In this document: positions 36,074 to 46,672 of the stretch, piece by piece
How positions within the stretch are numbered: the stretch's first letter is position 1
How the letters are laid out: each line of letters begins with the position of its first letter
Assembly (NCBI GenBank): GCA_905182995.1
Contig: CAJJDP010000116.1
Coordinates: 34,684 to 98,683, forward strand
DNA length: 64,000 nucleotides
Source of the DNA: Paramecium octaurelia
Lineage: Eukaryota > Ciliophora > Oligohymenophorea > Peniculida > Parameciidae
Reading direction: 5' to 3'
Notes under the pieces: model-generated
What the model saw: the letters and a program-made list of their open reading frames with translations, nothing else
The model's database searches: none
Told to the model about the DNA's origin: nothing
Translations under genes and position numbers: made by a program

Positions 36074-39000
36074 ATGAAATCCACAATTCAAGATAAAGAA
36101 AGATAAAAGATTAAACCAAATTAGAATATTAACATCGAACATTGCATTGTTAAAACAGTGTCAGACACCTTTAAGTCATTTTTTGATTCCAAAATTAAAG
36201 AATATGGAATGCCAACCTACATAACTATGAATTCAGAATTTGTTTTTGTTGGGATGGATTAGGCCTATGTTGTTATTTTTAGATAAGTATAGAAATTTAA
36301 CAATCTAGGATGACAATTATACTCAAATCCATAAAGTACTTGGAAATGAATCTCAAATAAGCAGAGGAAGGGTTAAAATGATACACATCTCCATAGATGG
36401 ATAACTTTTATTAGCTGTTTATTCTAATGATTAATTTGTAATTTATAATCTCAAAGTAATGGCAGACATTTTATTTAGTCTTTTATTGAGATCTTTGATT
36501 GTAGACTTAAACTTGTGAAAAGCATTGAAATTGTGCCATTGACAAATCAATGTCTATATTACGAGTTAATCATTCAATTAGATAACAATTACATTATAAA
36601 GATGCCATTAGATTTAAAGAATGCAGGATTGTTTGAATTTACATTAGGAATTCCAATCTATAAATTCGGAATGTTATGTGAAAAATAGCAGTTCGAAGAA
36701 ACAAAAACGGCAGTATGAAATACATCTTAATACTTAAGTCGATAGTTGAGGAAGATTACATTGCTCCTATGTCGTAAATAATATAAGATTTATCAATTAT
36801 GGATAATAGTTATTAGGAGCATATCTAGTGTATGGATGACAATGACAAATTGGCTTAGATAGATAATAATAAAGTGAAAGCAAGTAGAATTCACTAATCC
36901 AAGTATTTGATGGCTGTGGCATTCACAAACAGAGTTTAGGTTATATAGGTACATTTTGGAGCCAAATTGAATCAAGAAGAATCAAAAATTTAACTATTGC
37001 TAAACTTTTTGAGACCAGATGCTTTCATTTATAATTTGGTATTTCATTAACCTTATCCAAATACATTTGAATCCTAAAAATTGTCTATCCAATGTTCTTG
37101 TGCATGGGGATTGGGCAATTTTAAAGAAACTAATAAAAGATATGTATTATTGATCATCAATTGGGGATGTAGGGAATATTACGCATTCAAGGTTATGTCA
37201 AGCAATTCAAATATTTAAGTCATATAAGGTGGTCATTTTTACAATGCCATAGATTTTGCCACACTTTCGACTTTTCCTTTGACTTGCAAGTTTATAACTA
37301 ATTCAATATTTTTATCCTTTGTCGTCAATAATGTTGATGGCCTCATTTCAACTCAATTGAAATTAATGACTACTTCATAATTTGAGTATGGTGTACCATT
37401 TACTCTAAGCTAAATAGAAAAGCATTATAATTAGGAGAAGTAGATATAGAATTTATCAAATGGATAATACCAGCCAAAATTCAGCTCATATGTTAGTGAA
37501 AATAAACAATAAGTTATTATTAGCTAAGGTATTTTAGACTCGATATAGGATGGTTATCAAATTTCAAATGATATTATCCTGAATTTTAATTAATTGCATT
37601 CCAATTGTACATATCACATCATTATTATTTTAGTGCAAATAACTTTTGAGAATGGACTATGCAATATATTGAATGGCACTGATTTGTACACTATTCGATT
37701 AAAGAAATGGGATGAATACTTAATTGAATTGAGTAAGAATGAAGAATGGGATAAGTGTTTTGAAACAGCCTTTAGCATTCATAAAGGTTATCTGACGCTT
37801 CTATGTGATATCCCTGAAAATGACACTCAAAGACACAAGTACATTTAGGATATATGCGGCAATTTGGGATTGCAATACATAATGACCTAATTAATTAAAA
37901 ACTAATAAATAAATAATACATGTATATAAAAGGTTATTTAGTTTTTTATTAAAACTCAGAATGAGGAGCAATTATTTGATCAAATTGAAACCTTTATGGT
38001 GAGTAATGGCTTTGGCAATATATTCTATGATAGTTTGAAGGACTTAATAAAACAGTTCCATGTGAACATCCCATATCAAAATCAAATAAAAGTCTTGAGA
38101 AGATTCTCAGATATGAATGAAAAGGATATATGCCAACGAATTATATTCTCAATCTAAAACATTTAGTAATTCGATCCCAAGAAATTAATCGAATTCTGTT
38201 AAGAAAAAGACTTAATAGAACCATTAATATATGTGTGCTCACAATTTAATGACTTTTTAACTCCATATTTGAGGATACTTACTCTGATCACAGTCTTGTC
38301 GGACAGTCACCATTCGAATTAGATTGAGAAGAGCGGCATAACGTCACTGACACTTGAATAGTTAAAAGTTAGTTTATTTGGGTAATTTTTGGATAATAAT
38401 TAGTTTTCTTTAGTTTTGTTTTACTGGTCAAAATTAATAGAAGCCTGAACTCTTTTTCACTGATAAACAATTTAAATCTATGTTCAAAGATTTATTTGAA
38501 TATTTATTTGATTTTAGAAATGTAGAAAAGCTATTAGAAATAGATTATGAAAAAACCTTACAAGTTTTTCTATTAGTTTTTTCAGAAAGGATTTAGGATA
38601 ATTTAAGACAGTATATTAATGAAGGAAAGCAAATAAACATCTAGATGAGCGAGAGTGTTAAGGAGGGGTTCTTACCAGAGATCTTGAGTAATTAAGTGAT
38701 TATTGATAATTTATAGATTTGGAGTAGACTGAAATTCATTTGCAAGTATTGTCAAGGATTTATGTTTTGATTAAGATTGCAGAGATGACATATTTTGGTA
38801 AACTCAACGATAAGTAGGAGATTGAGAAATTCTTGTAATACTCATACGCATTTTCATCGAATATCTTTGCAATTTGTGCTTTTCGATTTAACAGCAATCA
38901 CATCCTAATCAATTTGTTGAATTACATGGATATTTTGAGATTGGAAGAGTCCACCTTGTTCGACATTACTTGGGTGCTGAGAGGGAGAGTGTAAAAGGAC

Positions 39001-39536
39001 TTGCCTGAAGAAGTGATACGGAATGAGTTTTTGGAAAGAGTGATGAAGAAATTGGATAAGTCATTGGAAGGGTAATACATGATATTGGAGGAATTGCGAG
39101 AGAAGGCGTAGGAGAGGAAATGGTAATGCGTTGAATATAGTAGAATAGGGTTCTGATGGAGGGATGTTGTTTGATAAAGATGAAACGAATTCCTGAGGCT
39201 TTGTATCTGTATTTAAGTCATCCAGACTGGATGCTATCGGAGAAGGTGTTTGGTGTATTGGCAGATTAATTAAGACAGGAGAAGCAGGAGGAGTTCATTG
39301 AGGATTGGATTTTTAAGAATTTAGGGATTCTTGGGTGTGAGAACAGTTAAAAGTTGTTTAACTTGTTGTACACTTATAAAAGGGAGAATATTGGGAGGGT
39401 GTTGATGGAATTGAAAAAAGTAGAGGTTGTGAAAGTGGACAAAAAGATGGGGAGGGAGCAGGAGATGAATCTATTTATTGAGTTTTTAGAATATTTAAAA
39501 CCTCGTATGTAAATTGATGTTTCGAAGTACTTGTGA
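36074..39536 (+). CDS. VPS8-like vesicle-tethering protein candidate, 1104 aa
   Basis: Seven exons; introns of 22, 23, 26, 28, 23 and 26 nt give 1105 codons. The N-terminal 400 residues are beta-rich with a weak propeller-like pattern (MIHISIDGQLLLAVYSNDQF; HQSKYLMAVAFTNRVQVIQV; INWGCREYYAFKVMSSNSNI). The remainder is alpha-solenoid-like, including FCQEKDLIEPLIYVCSQFND followed by FLTPYLRIL, which recalls the VPS8 segment in which a helix pair is followed by YVYN...DYITPL. Propeller plus solenoid is the plan of CORVET/HOPS class C Vps subunits; other members (VPS41, VPS39, VPS11/18) are alternatives, and no C-terminal RING is visible. A role in endosome or phagosome fusion is inferred. Confidence 0.55.
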
Positions 39537-39600
39537 GATATATAATTTGGCCATTATGATTGATTTTTTGATTATTAAATTATTTTATATAAAAAAGAGG

Positions 39601-40737
39601 ATGGGCAACTGCACGGGAATTTGTGGTAAGGATATGGTGGCTCAAACAATTGAGGATAAGAAACAAAAGTTGGATATGGAAGAATAGTAGTAAATGGAGA
39701 TAGCTCTGGCTGTTGAAGATGTGCCATAGGATGATGCTCAATAGTAAGCTCAACCAAAAGAGGAGAATTTGGATGAATTAAAGTAGGAACAGCAGCATGA
39801 TGACAAATAGAAAAATGAGTCCTATCATGAAAAAGTTAAACAAGTGGAAAGCAACGAGGCTTCAGTTAATCCTCATAAAGATAGTTAAAATAATCAACAG
39901 CCAGTTCCTGATGAATAGAAGGAGTATGAACCAGTAACTTTGGAGACAGGTAATTTCCTTGATTTATCTAAAAGGTGCCACTTATGCAGGCTAATGGAGA
40001 GGAAAGATGAGATGGGGTTGGGGAAAATAAGTTTGGCCAGATGGTAATTATTACTATCTAATCTTTAGGCTCTGTATATGAAGGCTATTGGCAGAATGAT
40101 AAGGCATGTGGTAAGGGAAAATTAATACATGCTGACGGAGATGTCTATGAAGGTGAATGGCTTAATGACAAGGCAAACGGAGAGGGCAAATACATTCATA
40201 ATAATGGAGCTCAATATGTAGGATTTTGGAAGGATGATAAATAACATGGAAATGGTAAGGAGACTTGGCCAGATGGAGCACATTATGAAGGATAGTATGA
40301 AGAAGGAAAGAAACATGGAAAAGGGAAATTAGTATTTGCTGACGGTTCCATGTATGAAGGATAGTTTGATAACAATGATATACATGGATATGGTGTTTAT
40401 ATCTGGGCTGACAATAGAAAATACTAAGGTGAATGGAAGAGGAACAAAATGCATGGCAGAGGAACAACAACCTGGCCTGATGGTCGTAGTTATGAGGGAG
40501 AGTAATTATTATTAGTTAATATTGATCAGTTATGAAGATGATAAGAAACATGGATAGGGAACATTTATTTGGAGTGATGGGAGAAAATATATAGGAGAGT
40601 GGAAAAAAGGAAAATAACATGGCAAGGGAATCTTTGTTAAACCAGGAGGAGAATAAAGAGAAGGAGAATGGATTGATGGTAGAAGGTAAAGATGGTTAGA
40701 TGAAGCTGCTGGCGATGGACATAATGCTAATAATTGA
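39601..40737 (+). CDS. N-acylated MORN-repeat protein, 352 aa
   Basis: Introns of 25 (AAG), 25 and 28 (CAG) nt give 353 codons. The start MGNCTGIC is a strong N-myristoylation plus palmitoylation signal, suggesting anchoring to the plasma membrane, alveoli or cilia. Residues about 10-110 are acidic, Gln/Glu-rich and disordered. From about 115 to 335 there are about nine MORN repeats, e.g. [60 protein letters not shown], with period near 23 residues. MORN arrays act as rigid membrane-associated spacers or scaffolds at the cell cortex. It begins 64 bp after the preceding stop. Confidence 0.92.
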
Positions 40738-40818
40738 TAATAAAGATATATTTAAATTCCAATTTAACTTTCTTATTAAAAACTTAAATAATTTTGAAAT
40801 GCCATATTAAATAATTAA

Positions 40819-41142
40819 TCACGATTTATATTATCTCCCAGTCATTTTATCTAAAAAGATTTTTCTTAATTCCTAGACGCATTCTGTATCAACCATTAAA
40901 AGACCCATAATTATTTGAGATTTGTCCGCTATTTATACTATATCTCCCAAAGCATTTTACAAACATTCTTCTCCTTTCTAAATATTTCTTAAATCAAAGT
41001 ACCTTATATCTTTTGAACTCATTTAGTTTTGATACTATCTAAATAGGATTGAATAATGAATAATTGACTCGATATGATAAGTTTATTTTGTAAGATTTAG
41101 AATCACAAAGTGATTTCGCTTTTAACAAATAATTCAACGCAT
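40819..41142 (-). CDS. small hypothetical protein, 92 aa
   Basis: Three small exons (introns of 20 nt, AAG acceptor, and 25 nt) give 93 codons from ATG 41140-41142 to TGA 40819-40821. The protein is MPKSLCDSKSYKINLSYRVN, then SLFNPIQIVSKLNEFKRYKK, then CLQNALGDIVQIADKSQIIM and a helical end LRKIFLDKMTGRQYKS. Its composition is clearly coding-like over a frame that no standard-code ORF detects. The first intron is unusually short and is the weakest point. It converges with the MORN gene with about 80 bp between stops. Family not recognised. Confidence 0.5.
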
Positions 41143-41533
41143 AGGAAATATATTAACAAAATCTCTTTAAATTGTTAAAATTATATTACTTTTATTTATA
41201 TTAAGTATTAAGTACAAAAAAATTTTTAGATATATATATCCTAATTAATTTGGTGATCAAATTTGCATTTAAGAGTTTGAATAGTAGTTTTGTTAATTGA
41301 AGGAGGAAAATGTAAATGAGGATTATGAGGTAAAACATTTAAATTGAAATAATCAAGTTTAACATAACTAATTTGGCACTAAAAGTTAAAAGGAAAAATG
41401 AGCTTTAAAAGTAAAAGGAGCTTAAAATATATTAATCCTAAATGATGCCATATTTTTATTAAAACGTATCTTTTCTGTGCTATTATATATGCAAAAATTT
41501 GGAGCATATTAATTATTAAAAAAATAAAGATAT
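41143..41533. other. intergenic spacer upstream of the vault protein gene
   Basis: About 390 bp of AT-rich sequence between the divergent starts of the 92-aa gene and the major vault protein gene, so it should hold both promoters. No ORF, RNA or repeat of note. Confidence 0.5.
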
Positions 41534-44182
41534 ATGTCATAACCCAAGGGATAGACAAGCACATTTAAGATCCTACCGTACCATTTCATCCACGTTTTGG
41601 ATTGTAATACGAACGTGACTAGAGTTGAGGTTGGGCCACAGACCTTTATTCGTCAAGATCATGAATAAGTAAGAAACAAATAACAACAAAGGTAACATCT
41701 GGACAACAACCCTAAAAAATGATTGTGTTGCCAAAACAACATTATTGTATAATTGAAAACCCCATAGTGAAGGATAAGGATGGTTAACCTGCAAAAGATA
41801 GATATTGGTAAAGCTCATGATCATCCATTTAGTCAATTTGTTGTTCTCCATGGCGAACGCGAGATTCGTTTCTTCGATTAGTATAGCACTCCATTCCCTC
41901 TGTATCCAAAGGAAAACTTGATATAACAGCCCACAAAATTGACTGTCGTGAAAGAAGGAAGTGCTTTGAAGATTGAGGCACAACGGAATTTTAAAAGAGG
42001 AGAAAATGAAATGTATCTTTTTTCTTAATATCATAACACAGTTTGGCTGGTGATCAGTACCTATTCAAGGGCCCAGCAACCTATTACCCAAGAATAGAAG
42101 AGAAAATACTTGGCCAAATTGATTCCATTCTCATAAAAGAGAATTAAGCAATTCTGATTCGAGCAAGACAAGAGGAGACTGATTCCAATGGAGTAGTCAG
42201 AAAATCAGGAGAGCAATGGTTGATTAGAACTCCTGGATACTATCTTCCTCAGGTTTACGAAGAGTTCGTCAAGATAATTGATGCTGAAATTTTGGATAAT
42301 CGAAAGGCATTACATTTAAAAGCAATTCAGACTTTCAAAGATGTTTATTGTAATGAAATGTGTTAATTCCTTAATAGCTGTGGAGAGAAAGGCAGGAGAG
42401 GAGTACCTGATAACAGCTGAACAGACATCAGCACACATTGTGGATGTGTTCGAAGAATTAGTTACAGTTATAAATTTGACTGTCTTAGATCCAAGACAAT
42501 ATTGTATAATAGAAAATCCATTTGACTTTGAAACCCAAAGGAACAAATTTGGATCCAAAGTGCTTATTGAAGGTCCAAGAAGTTTCTTCCTTAGACCCAA
42601 TGAATCCTTGCAAAATGGAATTCAAGATTCCTACATCTTATCAGAGGATCAAGCCTTGCTTTTGAGAGCAAAGGAAAAATGTAAATTCACTGAAAAGAAG
42701 TTGGCTAAGAACAATCAATTTGAAGACGTTGAAGTAGAGTATGAGCCAGGTAATAAATGGATGATCCATGGTCCATGCATCTACACCCCACCCATTGTAG
42801 TGGAAGTGATTGAAAAGAGAGAGAGAATTCCTCTGGACAAGAATGAAGGAGTGTATGTTAGAGACACAAGAACAGGTTAAGTGAGAACTGTCTTTGGTGA
42901 ATCATACATGTTGAAATCCCATGAGGAATTATGGTCTATGGAATTGCCAAACAACGTTGAATAATTGTTGTCATCTCAATATTTCCATACAGGTGGAAAG
43001 AGAGACAAATGGAAGGTTGTTAGTTACAGAGCTCCATTCAATACAGCAGTGTAAGTCTATGACTACAAGACCAAGAAGACAAGAATTGTGTTTGGTCCTG
43101 CTTTGGTAAGCTTAGAACCAGATGAAGTATTTACTCAATTATCATTATCTGGTAAAACACCAAAGACTCCAGGTGTTGTCAATACATTACACGTTATGAT
43201 GGGTCCAGAATTCTCCACTGATGAAATCACTGTTGAAACATCTGATCATGCTGTCCTGAAATTGCTCTTAGCTTACAATTGGAGATTTAAGGTTGATGAA
43301 AATAATATTGAATCTGCCTCCAAGATCTTTGCAGTCAAAGACTTCATTGGAGATCTGTGTAATCAAATGGCTTCTAAAGTCAGAGCTGCTGTTGCATCTG
43401 TTGTCTTCGATAAATTCCATAAGACCTCTGCAAAACTCATTAGAACTGCCATCTTTGGTATTGATGAAAATGGTAAAATCAGAAAGGAATATCTCATGGT
43501 GAAGAATAATCTTGTTATTACCAATGTAGATATCAAAACAGTCGAACCAGTAGACAACCAAACTAGATAGAGTCTTCAAAGATCTGTTTCTTTGGCTATT
43601 GAAATATCAACCAAGAAATAGGAATAGGCTGCTTAACACGTTGCTGAATAACAAGAACAATAAGCTTAGGGTGAATTGGATTAATTGAGAATCGAAGACG
43701 ATCTCAAAGCAGAAGCTGCTAAATAGAAATTGCTTGAAATGGAAAACAAATCACAAGAAGTTACACAATAAGGATCTGCCATTGCAGATGCTGAAGCCAT
43801 CGCCAAGGCTGAACAAATCAAAGCACAAAAGGAATATGAGTTAGCCTAATTGAGAGCAAGAGCCAATAAAATTGAAAAGGAAGCTGCATTGAAACAAAAA
43901 TAAAAGGAACAAGATCAAAACATCAAGTATGAATAAGAGAAGGCTGAACTTGAAATCAGAAGAGCCAAGGAACTAGCTACAATTGAATCCAATAAGTTTG
44001 AGCAAATCATCGAAGCCCTAGGACAAGATACTCTCATTGCCATGGCCAATGCAGGACCAGAAATGCAAGCTGAGTTACTTAAGGGATTGGGATTGTAAGG
44101 TTACATCTTCACCGATGGAAACAACCCTATTAACTTATTCAACGGAGCCCAACAATTAATCGGAGGAGCATTGCCATAATGA
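41534..44182 (+). CDS. MVP: major vault protein, 847 aa
   Basis: Introns of 23 (AAG), 25, 29 (CAG) and 28 nt give 848 codons. The N-terminus [20 protein letters not shown] plus [14 protein letters not shown] matches MVP. Vault repeats of about 50-60 residues follow: [58 protein letters not shown] and [20 protein letters not shown]. The shoulder (SPFH/band-7-like) region is seen in [35 protein letters not shown] and [21 protein letters not shown] long Ala/Glu/Lys cap helix covers about residues 690-800, and the end [17 protein letters not shown] then [11 protein letters not shown] is the conserved C-terminal signature. MVP assembles the barrel shell of the cytoplasmic vault ribonucleoprotein. 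It is slightly shorter than animal MVP because the extreme C-terminal tail is missing, as in other protists. Confidence 0.96.
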
Positions 44183-44391
44183 TATTATACATAAATCATT
44201 AAAAACATCATAATTAGCTTTGAAATGACATTTCTCGTGTAAACTTTATAGGTGGCTCCTCAAAAGAAGGATCTTGCTTTTGTTAAGGGAGTTGTTGCTG
44301 CTACTATTATTATTTGACTTCTTATGTCTCAGTCAACAATTGCTTTTTTTTGTTGATTTATTTCTCTATGTTCTATTAGGCTAAAAATTAA

Positions 44392-45215
44392 TCAAAAGGC
44401 TTATCGCTGTACATTTCCTAAACCATATTTGGGATGACGTCTATGTATTTAATCTATATTGACAAATGCCTTATATACCTTTTGATCTTGGTTGGTTATT
44501 TTGTTATATTGGATGATCTATAGGACTGCTTCGTTCTACAAAAATTCAAGGAATAATTCTTTTATTTTTTTCTTCTGCTTCTATTATTCGTTGTTATCAC
44601 CCTTATCAACCTAAAAACACCTTTTGTTACAATTAAATCCTTACTTATGGAAATCCCCTAACTCATATCTTCCCTATTTTGATTTTTTATTCGACTTTAA
44701 TTGATGTAAAAATGTACTAACATCATCTTCTTTTAAAATTTTCGCCCACTTTTTGAATCTCCCCATAAAAAAATGAGGAATGCGTCTTAATTTGATTCAG
44801 ATTGTTACCTGTAAAAATCCTGCGTTTCCTTCACTTCATTCGGTTATTAAGACTGTTGTTCTTGTGGCTATTGAGACAATTGAGCTCCACTTTTTTCCTC
44901 TGATGCAGAGGAAGATCCTTCATCCTCCTATTATTCAAATTGGGGATTAGACTCTTGTATCATTCCCTGATTCAACTCAACTTGACCATGGATCGTATCG
45001 TTTAGTTCTGATAAAAATTGTTTTGCCTATTAAAGTTGACTGATGAAAGTTTCATCCACTTCCAATAGAAATTTCCCTTTGCCTTTCGAAATCAGCTTCA
45101 TCTTCTTCGTAATTGCAGGGGCTGCAGCCGCTTACTTCTTGATTTAAGTCCTTGTTTATTTTCCTCCTAAATAAGAATAATTTGTAAAACCTTTTTTATT
45201 ACTAAAGTTGCTCAT
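44392..45215 (-). CDS. unidentified basic, Gln/Lys-rich protein, 266 aa
   Basis: One 23-nt intron (GTAACAATC..., AAG acceptor) joins exons into 267 codons from ATG 45213-45215. The N-terminal part is basic (MSNFSNKKGFTNYSYLGGKQ, then KKMKLISKGKGKFLLEVDE), the middle is acidic and Gln-rich, and the C-terminal part is helical and basic, with LHQLKSNKKSKQGRYELGDF and a helix ending at IHRRHPKYGLGNVQRQAF. An alternative 32-nt intron near the 3' end would replace the last few residues and move the stop. No known domain; a nucleic-acid-associated role would fit the charge but is not shown. It converges on the vault gene (about 210 bp between stops). Confidence 0.6.
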
Positions 45216-45908
45216 TATTTAATATTATTTATACAATTATTCCATATAATTTAAGATATGAACTTCATACATCTCAAAAATCATAATTCATAATATTATC
45301 AAATTTTAGAATTCTAAAAATCTTATATTCATTTTTAACTCAGGAGGAAAACACATTTAAATATCAAAAGTAAAACCCTGCACCCTATTTTGATACTACT
45401 AGAAAGTCTGTAAGATTGAAAGAATTACAACTTGAAGTTTTAAATTATCATTCTAAAATAAATTTATTTAATAATTTACATTTATTTGTAATAAAAATCA
45501 AACATAATAAATTACAATTAGAATTGATATATTTCATCTGATCTTCATTCCCCTCTCTCTTTTATTAATAAAAATATCACCTTAATTGTCTATTGCTAAT
45601 ATAACTTATAAGGAGAAGTAGTATTACTTTATTTAAAGAATAGGAAAAAAAGTAATTACAAAATCTGGAATTGTAAAATCTTCCCTTTCGAAGTGATTTG
45701 GTCTCCAAAAATTGTTATTTACTATATGAAGTTGAATCCTATTGAATTGCGTGGATGGGATTATTGCTTAGTACTTTTTCGTTTATAGTTGTTTATTTCT
45801 TAAATATAAAGTTTAGGAGAATGTCGATAAGGAAGTAGATGTTGGAAATGAGCAAGGAGGAGAAAAGTAAATTAAATCTAATTAATTGATTAATTCTTGA
45901 ATAACTAA
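45216..45908. other. 690-bp spacer with one possible 44-aa ORF
   Basis: AT-rich sequence. On the plus strand, ATG 45726 with a 29-nt intron and TGA 45887-45889 would encode a 44-residue basic peptide (MKLNPIELRGWDYCLVLF, then MSIRKQMLEMSKEEKSK); it is in frame and protein-like but too short to trust. Nothing else is supported. Confidence 0.35.
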
Positions 45909-46216
45909 TCATTTCTTAACTTGCTTCTTGGTGGCCTTCTTAGAGTTGTTCTTGGTTGCTGGCTTTTTAGAACCTGCAGCCTTTGGCTTAGCTCCTGCTT
46001 TCTTGCCTTGCTTTTTTGGTGTAGTGGCAGCAACTGGTGTTGCGGTGGCTGGTGCAGGGGGAGTAGTTGTCACTGGGGCTGCTGTTGGAGTAGCATCAGT
46101 TGGTTTTTTAGTAACTTTCTTGACATGCTTAGTAGCTTCTACTATAAGTTATATATTTGACTTGGTGGTGTTGTCTTTTTGGTTCCTTTATTTCCTTTTG
46201 GTGCTGCTTTTGCCAT
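45909..46216 (-). CDS. linker-histone-H1-like Lys/Ala/Pro-rich protein, 95 aa
   Basis: A 20-nt intron (46081-46100 region, beginning GTCAAATA) joins two exons into 96 codons. The protein is almost wholly Lys, Ala, Pro, Thr: MAKAAPKGNKGTKKTTPP, then an uncharged Ala/Pro/Thr middle (TAAPVTTTPPAPATATPVAA) and a Lys-rich end (KKQGKKAGAKPKAAGSKKPA; KKATKKQVKK). There is no winged-helix globular domain. Ciliate macronuclear H1 is known to lack the globular domain, which makes H1 the best guess; another basic chromatin or ribosome-associated tail protein is possible. The middle stretch is less AT-rich than its surroundings because of Ala/Pro codons. Confidence 0.75.
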
Positions 46217-46672
46217 TTTAATTATGTTTTCTTATTTTTATTATTAAGTTTTTTTCTCCTAAGCTTTAAATTCGAATTATAAAATTTCGTTAATTTCATT
46301 GGTTTATTTGATAACATTTTGGATAATGATATTGCTCTACTTTAATTGTCAAATAGGTAATTGTGCACATCCTCTTCCTCATAAGGTATTTTAAACATCA
46401 AATAATTTCAAAATTCTGCCTACTAGAGCACATCAAATTGTGATTAATTTCGATCAATTTAGCACTTACAGCAGAGAATTCACTTCTAAAAACACTTTTC
46501 AATGCTTATTAAATGATAATCTTGAGAAATTATTGGGTTTCTATCGATAATTCAAATTTGAAACAGAATTTTAAAAAAAGGAATTTTTACAAAAAAAGTA
46601 ATAATAAATTATTTTTTATTTATTTTTTTTTTCAATTTTAATAATTTAATAATTTTAATAAAATGCTATATA
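46217..46672. other. 455-bp intergenic spacer
   Basis: AT-rich sequence between the H1-like gene start and the 3' end of the C2/coiled-coil gene, both on the minus strand. Contains poly-T/poly-A tracts near 46560-46640 and no supported gene. Confidence 0.5.

Noticed and set aside
41573..42034. 153-codon minus-strand ORF
   Set aside because: Shadow of the major vault protein exons on the plus strand, which match vault repeats residue by residue.
45921..46221. Plus-strand Gly/Ala/Val/Cys-rich ORFs of 79 and 97 codons
   Set aside because: They are complements of the Lys/Ala/Pro-rich H1-like gene, whose frame is supported by composition and a clean start, intron and TGA stop.
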